From Devosia sp. SL43 (GTDB taxonomy: Bacteria; Pseudomonadota; Alphaproteobacteria; Rhizobiales; Devosiaceae): DNA of 64,000 bases. The position numbers and the translations under genes are program-made. Positions 52,615-64,000 of this stretch are shown here, piece after piece. Location of the stretch: assembly GCF_021729885.1 (NCBI RefSeq), contig NZ_CP063401.1, positions 1,240,001-1,304,000 on the forward strand, given 5' to 3'. A model generated the notes under the pieces. It did not search any database, had not been told where the DNA came from, and saw only the letters and a list, made by a program, of their open reading frames with translations. Each line of letters starts with the position of its first letter. Position 1 is the stretch's first letter.

Positions 52615-53037
52615 CTAGTAGAGGAAGATCTCCGGATTTCCGTTCGGGTCAGCCACCGCGACGACCCTGTTGATGTCGATATGGTTGGCGGAGAACCATC
52701 CGCTGAGCGCCGAATCCGCTCGGATGGCATCACGGAACTTGCCCAGCTGCGTGGCCTTGGCCGTCTCCGCGCTAGCGATCTTGGCCTGGTCGGCCGCCGG
52801 GTAGAGCACTTTGGTGTCGAACGTCTTGACGCCGGTCGCCTTGTCGAGGAACGCCAGGTCACCCTGGGTCCACACGCCAATCATGTCGACCAGGTTGGCC
52901 ACCGGCACGATTTCGGACTTGATGCCGACAGTCAGTTTGGCGGTATCCGCATTGGTGGCCGCAAAGGCAGCCGTGCTGGGGATGGCGAGAATGGCAGCGA
53001 GCAGCACTGCCGCCGATACGTTGCGCATCGGTTTCAT
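52615..53037 (-). CDS. Secreted protein with a C-terminal domain shared with the collagen-like protein
   Basis: 140 residues. Signal peptide (MRNVSAAVLLAAILAIPSTA...FAA). The mature part ends in LGKFRDAIRADSALSGWFSA, RVVAVADPNG and EIFLY. The order and spacing match LGNALRSAVQSDALLSASLS, RVFAINKRG and LIVYVY at the end of the 37783 protein. No named family recognised; function unknown. Confidence 0.75.
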   Translation of the reverse strand: MKPMRNVSAAVLLAAILAIPSTAAFAATNADTAKLTVGIKSEIVPVANLVDMIGVWTQGDLAFLDKATGVKTFDTKVLYPAADQAKIASAETAKATQLGKFRDAIRADSALSGWFSANHIDINRVVAVADPNGNPEIFLY

Positions 53038-53245
53038 TTGGTAGCTCCAACGATTACGAGATTAGGCCGCAGGGTTCTGCGAGCGGTCATCGGCGTGACA
53101 TCGCGTCGACGGGTGCTATATCGCTCTCTGCTCGCGGCGGATTTTGGAGCGATTTTGGGAATTGTCGGGGCATGATTTCGGCTTTGCCGTGGATTGTGGA
53201 AAGCTTCAAAACATGTCCGAAGCGTAACCTTGGAAAGGTAGCGGC

Positions 53246-53707
53246 GTGAGCGGGAATCCTCAGACTTGGCTGCGTCTGCGCAAGCACCTCGTCGCACCTC
53301 TTGCCTTGCCCATCTGGCCCGAAGGTGTCGCTCCCGCCAGCTTTGACGCCGTCGATCCTCGTCGCCTGCATCGGCTGGTCGACACCGCCTTCCCCGGACT
53401 GGTGGCTCCCTTCGACGATTGGCACGGCAACCTGATCCACGATTCCGAGTTCGATCCCGCGCTTTGCGTCCCGGCCCTGACACCTGACGGTCAGGTCGCC
53501 GGTTTCGTCCAGTGCTGGACCTCCAACTTCATCAAGGATCTGGCCGTTGCACCAAGCCATCGCGGTCGAGGCATCGGCGCGGCCCTGATGCGGCACGCGT
53601 TCACGCTTTTCGCCGAGCGCGGCGCATCCCAAGTCGACCTCAAGGTCCAGATCGAGGAAGCATCCGCCCGCCGGCTCTATGCGCGACTGGGCATGGTCGA
53701 AGTCTAG
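53246..53707 (+). CDS. GNAT-family N-acetyltransferase
   Basis: 153 residues, starting GTG 53246 behind GGAAAGGT. The acetyl-CoA loop is DLAVAPSHRGRGIGAALMRH (the R/Q-x-x-G-x-G/A signature), followed by LFAERGASQVDLKV and ARRLYARLGMVEV. Substrate unknown. Converges with the metallophosphoesterase gene, 4-bp overlap. Confidence 0.9.
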   Translation: MSGNPQTWLRLRKHLVAPLALPIWPEGVAPASFDAVDPRRLHRLVDTAFPGLVAPFDDWHGNLIHDSEFDPALCVPALTPDGQVAGFVQCWTSNFIKDLAVAPSHRGRGIGAALMRHAFTLFAERGASQVDLKVQIEEASARRLYARLGMVEV

Positions 53708-54438
53708 TCCACCATCACCACATGGCTGACCAGCCGGTCATCGACAAAGTGGTGCAGCAACAGCCCCGGCGGATCGGAAATCTCGGGGTCCTTTCCATCG
53801 AGCCGAAGCCTGTTCGCCCGCGTTACTGACGGACACATGGTCGCCGGCCGCCCGGCAAAGCGCGTGAACATCGGCCGGTGCACATGCCCACAGGTCAAGG
53901 CCACCACAGGATCATGCGCCTCGTCGATCACCCGCGTCAGCGCCTCGCCGCCCCGGCACATATTGGCGTCCTTGCCGTCGATACCGCATCGAAACGGGTG
54001 CTGGTGCTGAAAGATCAGGGCCGGCGGCCCGCCAGTATTGAGTTCGGTCGCAAGCCAACCCAGCACAGGCTCGACATCGCCATGATGTCCGCCCGCCACC
54101 GTCACATCGAGTCCAACCACCCGCAGGCGATCGCCGACCCGTCCGCTGCAATTGAGCGCCCTCTGGTCTCCCGGCCAGTTGAACCGGTCCCCGAATTCCC
54201 GTCGCATGTCGTCATGCTCATCGACATTGCCGGGCACGAAGTAGAACGGCGATCCGGTCGCCTCCAGCCGCTCATGAACAGCCTGGTAGCTGCTGCGGTG
54301 GTCGTACTCTGCCAGATCGCCACTGACGATGATCGCCTCTGGCCGCATCGGCCTCAGCCAGCGCAACACGCGATCCAGGCGGTCGAGCCGATCGCTCGAC
54401 CCGTCCGCATGGATATCGCTGAGCTGCGCTACGATCAT
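53704..54438 (-). CDS. Calcineurin-like metallophosphoesterase (CpdA-like)
   Basis: 244 residues. The metal-site motifs run in order: D-x-H in QLSDIHADG, GDLAEYDH, GNVDEH (normally GNHD/E), a H in IFQHQHPF and GHVH in TCGHVHRP. The layout is that of class III cyclic-nucleotide phosphodiesterases such as CpdA. It overlaps glgX by 4 bp and is the last gene of the glycogen transcript, raising a possible link between signalling and glycogen (inference). Confidence 0.88.
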   Translation of the reverse strand: MIVAQLSDIHADGSSDRLDRLDRVLRWLRPMRPEAIIVSGDLAEYDHRSSYQAVHERLEATGSPFYFVPGNVDEHDDMRREFGDRFNWPGDQRALNCSGRVGDRLRVVGLDVTVAGGHHGDVEPVLGWLATELNTGGPPALIFQHQHPFRCGIDGKDANMCRGGEALTRVIDEAHDPVVALTCGHVHRPMFTRFAGRPATMCPSVTRANRLRLDGKDPEISDPPGLLLHHFVDDRLVSHVVMVD

Positions 54439-56444
54439 GCGCCGCCCGTTGCCCGCACCAGCGCCACCACCGAGCGCGGCGTCAACGTCGCGGTAGCCTC
54501 GGAAAGGACCACCGTCGCCATGTTGTCTGAAAGCACGCCAACCGCCCAGTCCCCTTCGGGCAGCCGCGCCACGACCGGCTCGACGCGCCGATTGAACCAG
54601 ACAAGTATCTCATCGTCCTTGTGACGCAGATGCATGCCGAGCACCGACCCGCTGGAATCGTTCCAGTCGGCCTCATTCATCTCCCGACCATCCGGATGCA
54701 GCCAGACAACGTCGCGAATGCCGGCCTTGTCCTGCCCCGTCAGAAAATGATCATGCGTCAGCGTCTGATGCGCCTTGCGGAACTTGGTCAGCGCCGCGAC
54801 GAAATCGACCAGATCGCCATCGGCATGTTCCCAATCAAGCCAGGTAATCTCATTGTCCTGCGCATAGGCATTGTTGTTGCCTCGCTGGGTGCGGAACATC
54901 TCGTCACCCTGCTGCAGCAAAGGCACGCCACGCGACAGGAACAACGTCGCCAGCAGCGCCCGCACGTCGCGCTTGCGCGCCGCGATGATGCCCTCGTCGT
55001 CGGTCTCGCCTTCCACGCCGCAGTTCCACGAGGCATTGTGGCTATGACCATCGCGATTGTTCTCGCCATTGGCCTCGTTGTGCTTGTCCTGGTAGCTGAC
55101 GAGATCGCGCAACGTGAACCCGTCATGCACCGCCAGCATGTTGACGCCATGGCTGGGCTTACGCCCGGCGAAGTTGAAGATCTCGGCCGAACCAGCAACC
55201 TTACCCGCCAACGCACCAATCCTGCCAGGTTCGCCCCGCCAGAATTCGCGGATATCGTCGCGGAACGTGTCGTTGTGCTCTCTAAATTCCTTGCCGAACT
55301 GCCCCAGCGCGTAGCCGCCCGGACCTGGATCCCACGGTTCTGCAACCAGAATGCACTGCTTCAATACCGGGTCGGCTTTGATCTTCTTGAGCATTTCCGC
55401 ATTGGGATTGAACCCCGGATCGCGCCCCAGAACAGTAGCTAGATCGAAGCGGAACCCGGAAACGCCCATCTCCTCGACCCAGTAGCGCAGCGAGTCGATC
55501 ACCAGTCTCTGCGTCGCCGGATGGTCGCAGCGCAGCGTATTGCCGGTGCCGGTATCGTTGACCAGGTGCTGCTTTCCATCCACCTCGACGAAGCGGTAAT
55601 AGGTCTTGGCGTCGAGCCCCATCAGGCTCAGCATCGGCCCGTTCGCATCGCTCTCGCCGGTATGGTTGTAGACCACGTCGAGGATCACCGAGATGCCGTT
55701 CTTGCGGTAAAGATCGGTCATGTTGCGCAGCTCTTGCGGGCCGCGCGGCGCCAGCCTCGGGTCGATCGCCGAATAGGCCACCGGGTTGTAGCCCCACGCA
55801 TTGGTCAGCCCGAGCACCGGCAGATGCCCCTCGTCGATCCAGGCCGCAGTCGGCATCAGCTGCAGCGTATCGACACCGATAAACTTGAGATGGTCGATAA
55901 CCCGCTGCGTTGTCAGCCCCGCAATAGTGCCGCGCAAGGGCCCCTGCACGCTGGGGTGGCGCATCGTGAAGCCGCGCACATTCATCTCGTAGAACATGCC
56001 CGGCGCCTTCTTGCGCGGCAGGATGTTTTCGTTGCCCATGTCGCCGACGATTGCCTTGGGGATCAGCGGCGCAGTATCCACCGCCTCTTTACGATCCAGC
56101 CGCAGGCGCGGCGAACGCACGAACACCCGGTCCAGACGCTTGGCATAGGGATCGACCAGCAGCTTCATCGGATCGAAGAAATAACCCTGGTCCGGATCAT
56201 AGGGACCATCCGCCCGCAACCCGTAGCGCGTACCGGCGGTCAGACCTGCAACAAGCCCGGCCCATACATGGTCCTTATGCACATCCAGCTCGAACCGATC
56301 GGTCTCCTGATCCTGTTCGTCATAGATCGACACCCAGATATTGGTGGCACTTTCCGAATAGACGGCAAAGTTGACGCCAATCTCGGTCAGCATGGCGCCG
56401 AGATGGGTGATACTGCCCCCATTGGGGACCAGTGCAGGTTTCAT
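54435..56444 (-). CDS. glgX: Glycogen debranching enzyme
   Basis: 669 residues from ATG 56444 (MKPALVPNGGSITHLGAMLT). The longer open frame upstream overlaps pgm by about 130 bp and is not family-like. Glycoside hydrolase 13: N-terminal CBM48-like domain, then VILDVVYNHTGE, the nucleophile in GFRFDLATVLGRD, the acid in CILVAEPWDPGPGGY and the third Asp in MLAVHDGFTLRDLVSY. It hydrolyses alpha-1,6 branches of phosphorylase limit dextrin. Confidence 0.96.
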   Translation of the reverse strand: MKPALVPNGGSITHLGAMLTEIGVNFAVYSESATNIWVSIYDEQDQETDRFELDVHKDHVWAGLVAGLTAGTRYGLRADGPYDPDQGYFFDPMKLLVDPYAKRLDRVFVRSPRLRLDRKEAVDTAPLIPKAIVGDMGNENILPRKKAPGMFYEMNVRGFTMRHPSVQGPLRGTIAGLTTQRVIDHLKFIGVDTLQLMPTAAWIDEGHLPVLGLTNAWGYNPVAYSAIDPRLAPRGPQELRNMTDLYRKNGISVILDVVYNHTGESDANGPMLSLMGLDAKTYYRFVEVDGKQHLVNDTGTGNTLRCDHPATQRLVIDSLRYWVEEMGVSGFRFDLATVLGRDPGFNPNAEMLKKIKADPVLKQCILVAEPWDPGPGGYALGQFGKEFREHNDTFRDDIREFWRGEPGRIGALAGKVAGSAEIFNFAGRKPSHGVNMLAVHDGFTLRDLVSYQDKHNEANGENNRDGHSHNASWNCGVEGETDDEGIIAARKRDVRALLATLFLSRGVPLLQQGDEMFRTQRGNNNAYAQDNEITWLDWEHADGDLVDFVAALTKFRKAHQTLTHDHFLTGQDKAGIRDVVWLHPDGREMNEADWNDSSGSVLGMHLRHKDDEILVWFNRRVEPVVARLPEGDWAVGVLSDNMATVVLSEATATLTPRSVVALVRATGGA

Positions 56445-56457
56445 TGGTCGTCCGATA

Positions 56458-59532
<3,075 letters not shown>

Positions 59533-59536
<4 letters not shown>

Positions 59537-60804
59537 CGTCCCGCCAGATATTTGTTGATCATCGCCTGGGTGATCAGCGTCACCCCTTCGTCGCTGCGGC
59601 GGAACCACTTGGCGTCGAATTCCGGATCGTCGCCAACCACCAGCCCTTCGGGAATGTTGACGCCACGGTCGATCACCACCTTCTTGAGCCGGGCATTGCG
59701 CCCGATATCGCAATAGGGCAGCACCACCGCCTCGTGCAGTTCGGAATAGGAATGCACCCTCGACCCCGTCGACAGCAGCGTCTTGGTCAGATGTCCGCCC
59801 GAGATAATGCAGTCGCCCGAGACCAGCGAATTGACCGCCGAACCGCGCCGCCCGTCAAAATCATGCACGAACTTGGCCGGCGGGGTGATTTCCGCATAGG
59901 TCCAGATCGGCCAGTCGCGGTCATAGAGATCGAGCTGCGGCTTGATGTCGGTGAGGTCGATCGAGGCCTTCCAATACGCATCGATCGTGCCGACGTCACG
60001 CCAGTAGCTGACCTCTTCATTGCTCGACCGCACGCAGGACCGCGGGAAGCGATGCGCCCAGGCCGTGCCGTTCTTGACGATATAGGGAATGATGTCCTTG
60101 CCGAAGTCCCGGCTCGAACCTTCGGTCGCCGCATCGCGGCGCAGCTGCTCCATCAGGAAACGCGTCTCGAACACATAAATGCCCATCGAGGCCAGGGCCG
60201 TGTCCGGCTTGTCCGGAATGCCCGGCGGGTCCTTGGGCTTCTCGACGAAATCGATCACGCGGTCGCGGCCATCGACGGCCATCACGCCAAAGCCCGTCGC
60301 TTCCATGCGCGGCACTTCGAGACACCCGATGGTCACGTCAGCGCCCGTATCCACGTGCTGCCGCAGCATGATTTCGTAGTCCATCTTGTAGATATGGTCG
60401 CCCGCCAGGATGACGATGTAGCGCGCGCCCGAATCCTCGATGATGTCCATGTTCTGGTACACGGCGTCGGCCGTGCCAGCATACCACATGTCCTCGCGCA
60501 CCCGCTGGGAAGCGGGCAGCACGTCGAAGCTTTCGTTACGCTCCGGGCGCAGGAAATTCCAGCCGCGGCCAAGGTGGCGGATGAGGCTGTGCGCCTGATA
60601 CTGCGTCGCCACCGAGATGCGGCGAATGCCCGAATTGATGGCGTTCGATAGCGCGAAATCGATGATGCGCGACTTGCCGCCGAAATACACCGCCGGCTTG
60701 GCGCGCCGGTCGGTCAATTCCATCAGTCGCGTGCCGCGTCCCCCGGCCAGCACATAGGCCATGGCCTCGCGGGCCAGCGGCGATGGTACTCTGTAGTCTG
60801 CCAT
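59533..60804 (-). CDS. glgC: Glucose-1-phosphate adenylyltransferase
   Basis: 423 residues. [20 protein letters not shown] (pyrophosphorylase loop), [20 protein letters not shown], the [12 protein letters not shown] catalytic stretch, [20 protein letters not shown] and a C-terminal left-handed beta helix. It makes ADP-glucose, the committed and allosterically regulated step. Confidence 0.98.
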
Positions 60805-60857
60805 TCTTCTAACCCTCCACTACTGCCCGTTTTCCGGGACGTATCTCCGTTTCCGGC

Positions 60858-63053
60858 TCACACCGGCTCGAACTTCAAATACAGCGTCGATAGCGGCGGC
60901 AGATACACCTCCGCCTCTGCCGGCCAATGCCGCCCCTCTACGGCATAGGCCGTCACGGCACCCTGGTTGCCGGTGTTCGATCCCGAGTACCAACCGGCAT
61001 CGGTATTGACCCGCTCTACCCACTTGCCGGCGATCGGCATCGGTATCTTGTACCCGACGCGTGGCACTGGCGTGAAATTGGAGACGACCAGGATCGGGTC
61101 GCTTTCCGGCGCCTTGCGCAACCAGGCAAACACCGAATTGGCGTGATCATTGCCGATCACCCATTCAAACCCGTCCGGCTCGCAGTCGCGCTCATGCAAC
61201 GCCGGCAGCTGCCGATACGCCACATTGAGGTCGGCGATCAGCCGCCGCATGCCCTCATGCATCGGCGCGTCGAGCAGGTACCAATCGAGCGACCGCGCCT
61301 CGGCCCACTCCTCGCGTTGCGCAAATTCCTGGCCCATGAACAGCAGCTTCTTGCCGGGGAAACCCCACATGAAGGCGAGATAGGCCCGCAGGTTGGCGAA
61401 TTGCTGCCAGTCGTCGCCCGGCATCTTCTCCAGCAGCGAACCCTTGCCATGCACCACTTCGTCATGGCTCAGCGGCAGCACGAAGTTTTCGCTGAACGCA
61501 TAGACCGCACCAAACGTCATGTCGTTGTGGTGGTACTTCCGATGCACCGCCTCGCGGCTCATGAACCGCAGGGTGTCGTTCATGAAACCCATATTCCACT
61601 TGAAGCCGAAGCCCAGCCCGCCCGTGTATGCCGGGTGGCTGACGCCAGGCCATGACGTGGACTCCTCGGCGATCATGAACGTGCCAGGATGCAGCCGATA
61701 GGCTTCCGAATTCACCCGACGGATGAACTCCACCGCCTCCAGATTCTCGTTGCCGCCATGCTTGTTGGGCACCCACTGCCCCTGCTGGCGCGAATAATCG
61801 AGGTACAGCATCGACGCCACCGCATCGACACGCAGCCCATCCAGATGGAACTTCTCCAGCCAATAGAGCGCGTTGTTGACCAGGAAGCCGACGACTTCCT
61901 TGCGGCCGAAATTGTAGATCGCCGTGTTCCAGTCCGGGTGGTAGCCCTGCCGCGGATCGGCATGCTCGTAGAGCGCCGTCCCATCGAAATGCGCCAGCCC
62001 ATGCGCGTCAGTCGGGAAATGCGCCGGCACCCAGTCGAGGATAACGCCCAGCCCGGCCTCATGCGCAGCATTCACGAACCGCGCAAACGCTGCCGGATCG
62101 CCATGCCGCGCCGTTGGCGCATACATGCCCGTGGGCTGATAGCCCCAGCTTGGATCGAACGGATGCTCAGTGATCGGCAGCAGCTCGATATGGGTGTAGC
62201 CCATGTCGGCCGCATAGGGCACCAACTGCTCGGCCAACTGGTCATAGGTCAGGAACCCGCCATCGGGTCTGCGCCGCCAGCTGCCCAGATGCACCTCGTA
62301 GATCGACATCGGCGTCCGCCGCCAATCGCGCGTCGCCCGCTCTTCGAGATACTTGTCGTCCGTCCAGGTGAAGGGCGTCGGATCGGGCACCACCGATGCC
62401 GTCCGCGGCCGCATTTCCGACTGCCGCGCGAACGGATCGGCCTTGAGCGGCTGCACCACGCCATCGCGGCTGACGATTTCGTATTTGTACAGCGTCCCCG
62501 TGCCCAGCACCGGGATGAACACTTCCCAGATGCCGTTCTCGAAGCGGTTGCGCATCGGATTGCGCCGCCCGTCCCATTCGTTGAACGGTCCTACCACGCT
62601 CACGCGCGAGGCATTGGGCGCCCAAACCGCGAAATGCGTGCCATGGATGCCCTCGAACTCCATCTCATGGGCGCCAAGCTTGTCGAACAAGCGCAGGTGG
62701 CTGCCCTCGCCAATATAGTAGTCGTCCATCGGCCCCAGCACCGGCCCGAACGAATAGGCGTCATAGACATCCCATTCGCCACCGGCATTCTTGGCGCGAT
62801 AGCGGATCGGCTGCACCTTGGTGACGGCGACCTTGCCTTCGAAGAAGCCAGCCGCATGGCGTGGAATGAGGTGACCCAGCTCCTTGCCATCGAGCGCATA
62901 GGCGGTGAGAAGTTCGGCATGGGGGACAAAGGCGCGCAGCACCCACTGACCGTTGATCTCGTGCAGGCCCAGAAATGCGAACGGGTTGGAGTGCCGTCCA
63001 GCGACGACCGCCTCCACTTCCCGCGAATCGGCTTGCCAGTCTTCCTTGGTCAC
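60858..63053 (-). CDS. glgB: 1,4-alpha-glucan branching enzyme
   Basis: 731 residues starting GTG 63053 (VTKEDWQADSREVEAVVAGR), with GGGGGAG 8 bases upstream. The open frame reaching 63098 adds 15 residues without a site. N-terminal and CBM48 domains (FAVWAPNASRVSVVGPFNEW), then GH13: VILDWVPAHFP, nucleophile in GLRVDAVASMLYLDY, acid in MIAEESTSWPGV and LPLSHDEVVHGKGSLL. It introduces alpha-1,6 branches. Confidence 0.97.
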   Translation of the reverse strand: MTKEDWQADSREVEAVVAGRHSNPFAFLGLHEINGQWVLRAFVPHAELLTAYALDGKELGHLIPRHAAGFFEGKVAVTKVQPIRYRAKNAGGEWDVYDAYSFGPVLGPMDDYYIGEGSHLRLFDKLGAHEMEFEGIHGTHFAVWAPNASRVSVVGPFNEWDGRRNPMRNRFENGIWEVFIPVLGTGTLYKYEIVSRDGVVQPLKADPFARQSEMRPRTASVVPDPTPFTWTDDKYLEERATRDWRRTPMSIYEVHLGSWRRRPDGGFLTYDQLAEQLVPYAADMGYTHIELLPITEHPFDPSWGYQPTGMYAPTARHGDPAAFARFVNAAHEAGLGVILDWVPAHFPTDAHGLAHFDGTALYEHADPRQGYHPDWNTAIYNFGRKEVVGFLVNNALYWLEKFHLDGLRVDAVASMLYLDYSRQQGQWVPNKHGGNENLEAVEFIRRVNSEAYRLHPGTFMIAEESTSWPGVSHPAYTGGLGFGFKWNMGFMNDTLRFMSREAVHRKYHHNDMTFGAVYAFSENFVLPLSHDEVVHGKGSLLEKMPGDDWQQFANLRAYLAFMWGFPGKKLLFMGQEFAQREEWAEARSLDWYLLDAPMHEGMRRLIADLNVAYRQLPALHERDCEPDGFEWVIGNDHANSVFAWLRKAPESDPILVVSNFTPVPRVGYKIPMPIAGKWVERVNTDAGWYSGSNTGNQGAVTAYAVEGRHWPAEAEVYLPPLSTLYLKFEPV

Positions 63054-63154
63054 ACGCACGCTCCCCCGACAGATGCAGCTGGCCCCCGGCCGTGCCACCT
63101 TAACTAAAATGCGCGGCGATCTGATCTTCCGTCAGTTTCGCCGCATGAACGTCC

Positions 63155-64000
63155 CTAGGCTGTCGCAACACCCCAGATTTCTTTTGCGTATTGCCGGATT
63201 GTACGGTCCGACGAGAAGAATCCGACACTGGCCGTGTTGCGGATCGCCATGGCGTTCCACCGCCGCTTATCGGCCCATATCTTGTCGACCTCTGCCTGGG
63301 CCGCGACATAGGCGTCGAAGTCCCGGGCGACCATGAACCAGTCGTGGTCATAGAGCCCGCCAATCAGGTCGCGATAACGGTTCGTATCGTCAGGCGAGAA
63401 CACGCCGGACGAAATGGACTCCAGCGCCTCCTTGAGCCGTGGCGACGCATCGATGGCGCCGCGCGGCACTTCGCTCTTCGCGCGCTTGTCGTTCACTTCC
63501 TCGGTGGTGAGGCCGAAGATCACGATATTGTCTTCCCCCACTTCCGTGTGCATTTCCACATTGGCGCCGTCCATCGTACCGATGGTGATGGCGCCATTGG
63601 CCATGAACTTCATGTTGCCGGTGCCCGAAGCTTCCATGCCCGCCGTCGAAATCTGTTCGCTGAGATCGGCTGCCGGCACGATGACTTCCGCAAGGCTCAC
63701 ATTGTAGTTGGGCAGGAACACCACCTTGAGCAGCCCACGCACCGCCGGGTCATTGTTGATGACCTTGGCGACGTCATTGATCAGCTTGATGATGAGCTTG
63801 GCGTTCCAGTAGCCCGGAGCCGCCTTACCCGCGAAAATCTTAACGCGCGGCGCCCAATCCCGTTCCGGATGCGCACGGATTTCATCATACAGCGCAACGG
63901 CTTGGATAATGTTCAGCAACTGGCGCTTGTATTCGTGGATACGCTTGATCTGCACATCGAACATCGCGTCCGGCGACACCACGATATTGAGCCGATCCTT
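63155..64000 (-). CDS. glgP: Glycogen phosphorylase, C-terminal part (continues beyond window)
   Basis: About 280 C-terminal residues; the 5' end is right of base 64000. VQIKRIHEYKRQLLNIIQAV, KAAPGYWNAKLIIKLINDVA, VFLPNYNVSLAEVIVPAADL and the PLP region EASGTGNMKFMANGAITIGT followed by MDGANVEM identify it. It phosphorolyses alpha-1,4 links to glucose 1-phosphate. First gene of the glg series seen here. Confidence 0.98.
   Translation of the reverse strand, partial: KDRLNIVVSPDAMFDVQIKRIHEYKRQLLNIIQAVALYDEIRAHPERDWAPRVKIFAGKAAPGYWNAKLIIKLINDVAKVINNDPAVRGLLKVVFLPNYNVSLAEVIVPAADLSEQISTAGMEASGTGNMKFMANGAITIGTMDGANVEMHTEVGEDNIVIFGLTTEEVNDKRAKSEVPRGAIDASPRLKEALESISSGVFSPDDTNRYRDLIGGLYDHDWFMVARDFDAYVAAQAEVDKIWADKRRWNAMAIRNTASVGFFSSDRTIRQYAKEIWGVATA

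Noticed and set aside
61689-63107. 472-codon plus-strand open frame
   Set aside because: Antisense to glgB; composition (His/Arg/Pro-rich) is typical of shadow frames.

Overview
The window is a high-GC chromosomal segment of an alphaproteobacterium of the order Hyphomicrobiales (Rhizobiales). The best guess is Devosia or a close relative; this is an inference from gene content and style, not a database result. Supporting signs are a urtABCDE urea transporter next to a ureDAB-ureC-ureEFG urease cluster with separate ureA and ureB, a glgP-glgB-glgC-glgA-pgm-glgX glycogen cluster, a uvrC/pgsA/moaD/moaE set, Lrp genes divergent from their targets, and several families of rhizobial-type palindromic intergenic repeats. 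No tRNA, rRNA, CRISPR array, transposase or integrase was recognised.

Layout. 1-2.7 kb: an AT-richer stretch with one large gene joining an HsdR-type PD-(D/E)xK nuclease domain to a P-loop NTPase, probably an acquired defence gene. It abuts an SH3-domain gene whose end looks rewritten. 2.7-6 kb: small hypothetical genes with repeats and a G-rich strand. 5.6-16.1 kb: an Lrp regulator divergent from an AceE-like ThDP enzyme, then a peptide-type ABC transporter, a class V aminotransferase and a FadR-type GntR regulator. A shared TGTCAGACA site may tie these together. 16.2-25 kb: ferrochelatase, a LysR gene with a DUF1007-NicO nickel/cobalt exporter, MarR, SH3, stress-flavoprotein, DUF2177 and DMT genes. 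24.6-34.3 kb: a pteridine-reductase-like SDR with uvrC, then a CorA channel, an ABC-2 exporter and an attenuator-controlled DAHP synthase, then pgsA-moaD-moaE. 34.5-38.6 kb: ilvE/MarR and Lrp/ald divergent pairs and a secreted collagen-like protein. 38.6-52.5 kb: an 815-bp regulatory region with candidate small RNAs and a sigma-54 promoter, urtABCDE, a small secreted protein and the urease cluster, which carries extra small genes. 52.6-64 kb: a secreted protein, a GNAT acetyltransferase, a metallophosphoesterase and the glycogen cluster running off the right end.

How the genes work together. The urt and ure genes form a nitrogen-scavenging unit: urea is imported, then hydrolysed by a nickel enzyme; a sigma-54 promoter in front of urtA points to nitrogen control. 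The glg genes synthesise (pgm, glgC, glgA, glgB) and degrade (glgP, glgX) glycogen from one polycistron with 4-20 bp overlaps. The DAHP synthase has a textbook attenuator whose leader peptide reads Phe, Trp and Tyr codons. The most notable candidates for new biology are the nuclease-NTPase gene, the attenuator, the candidate small RNAs, a dispersed repeat whose stem differs in sequence but keeps pairing, and two secreted proteins sharing an unnamed C-terminal domain.
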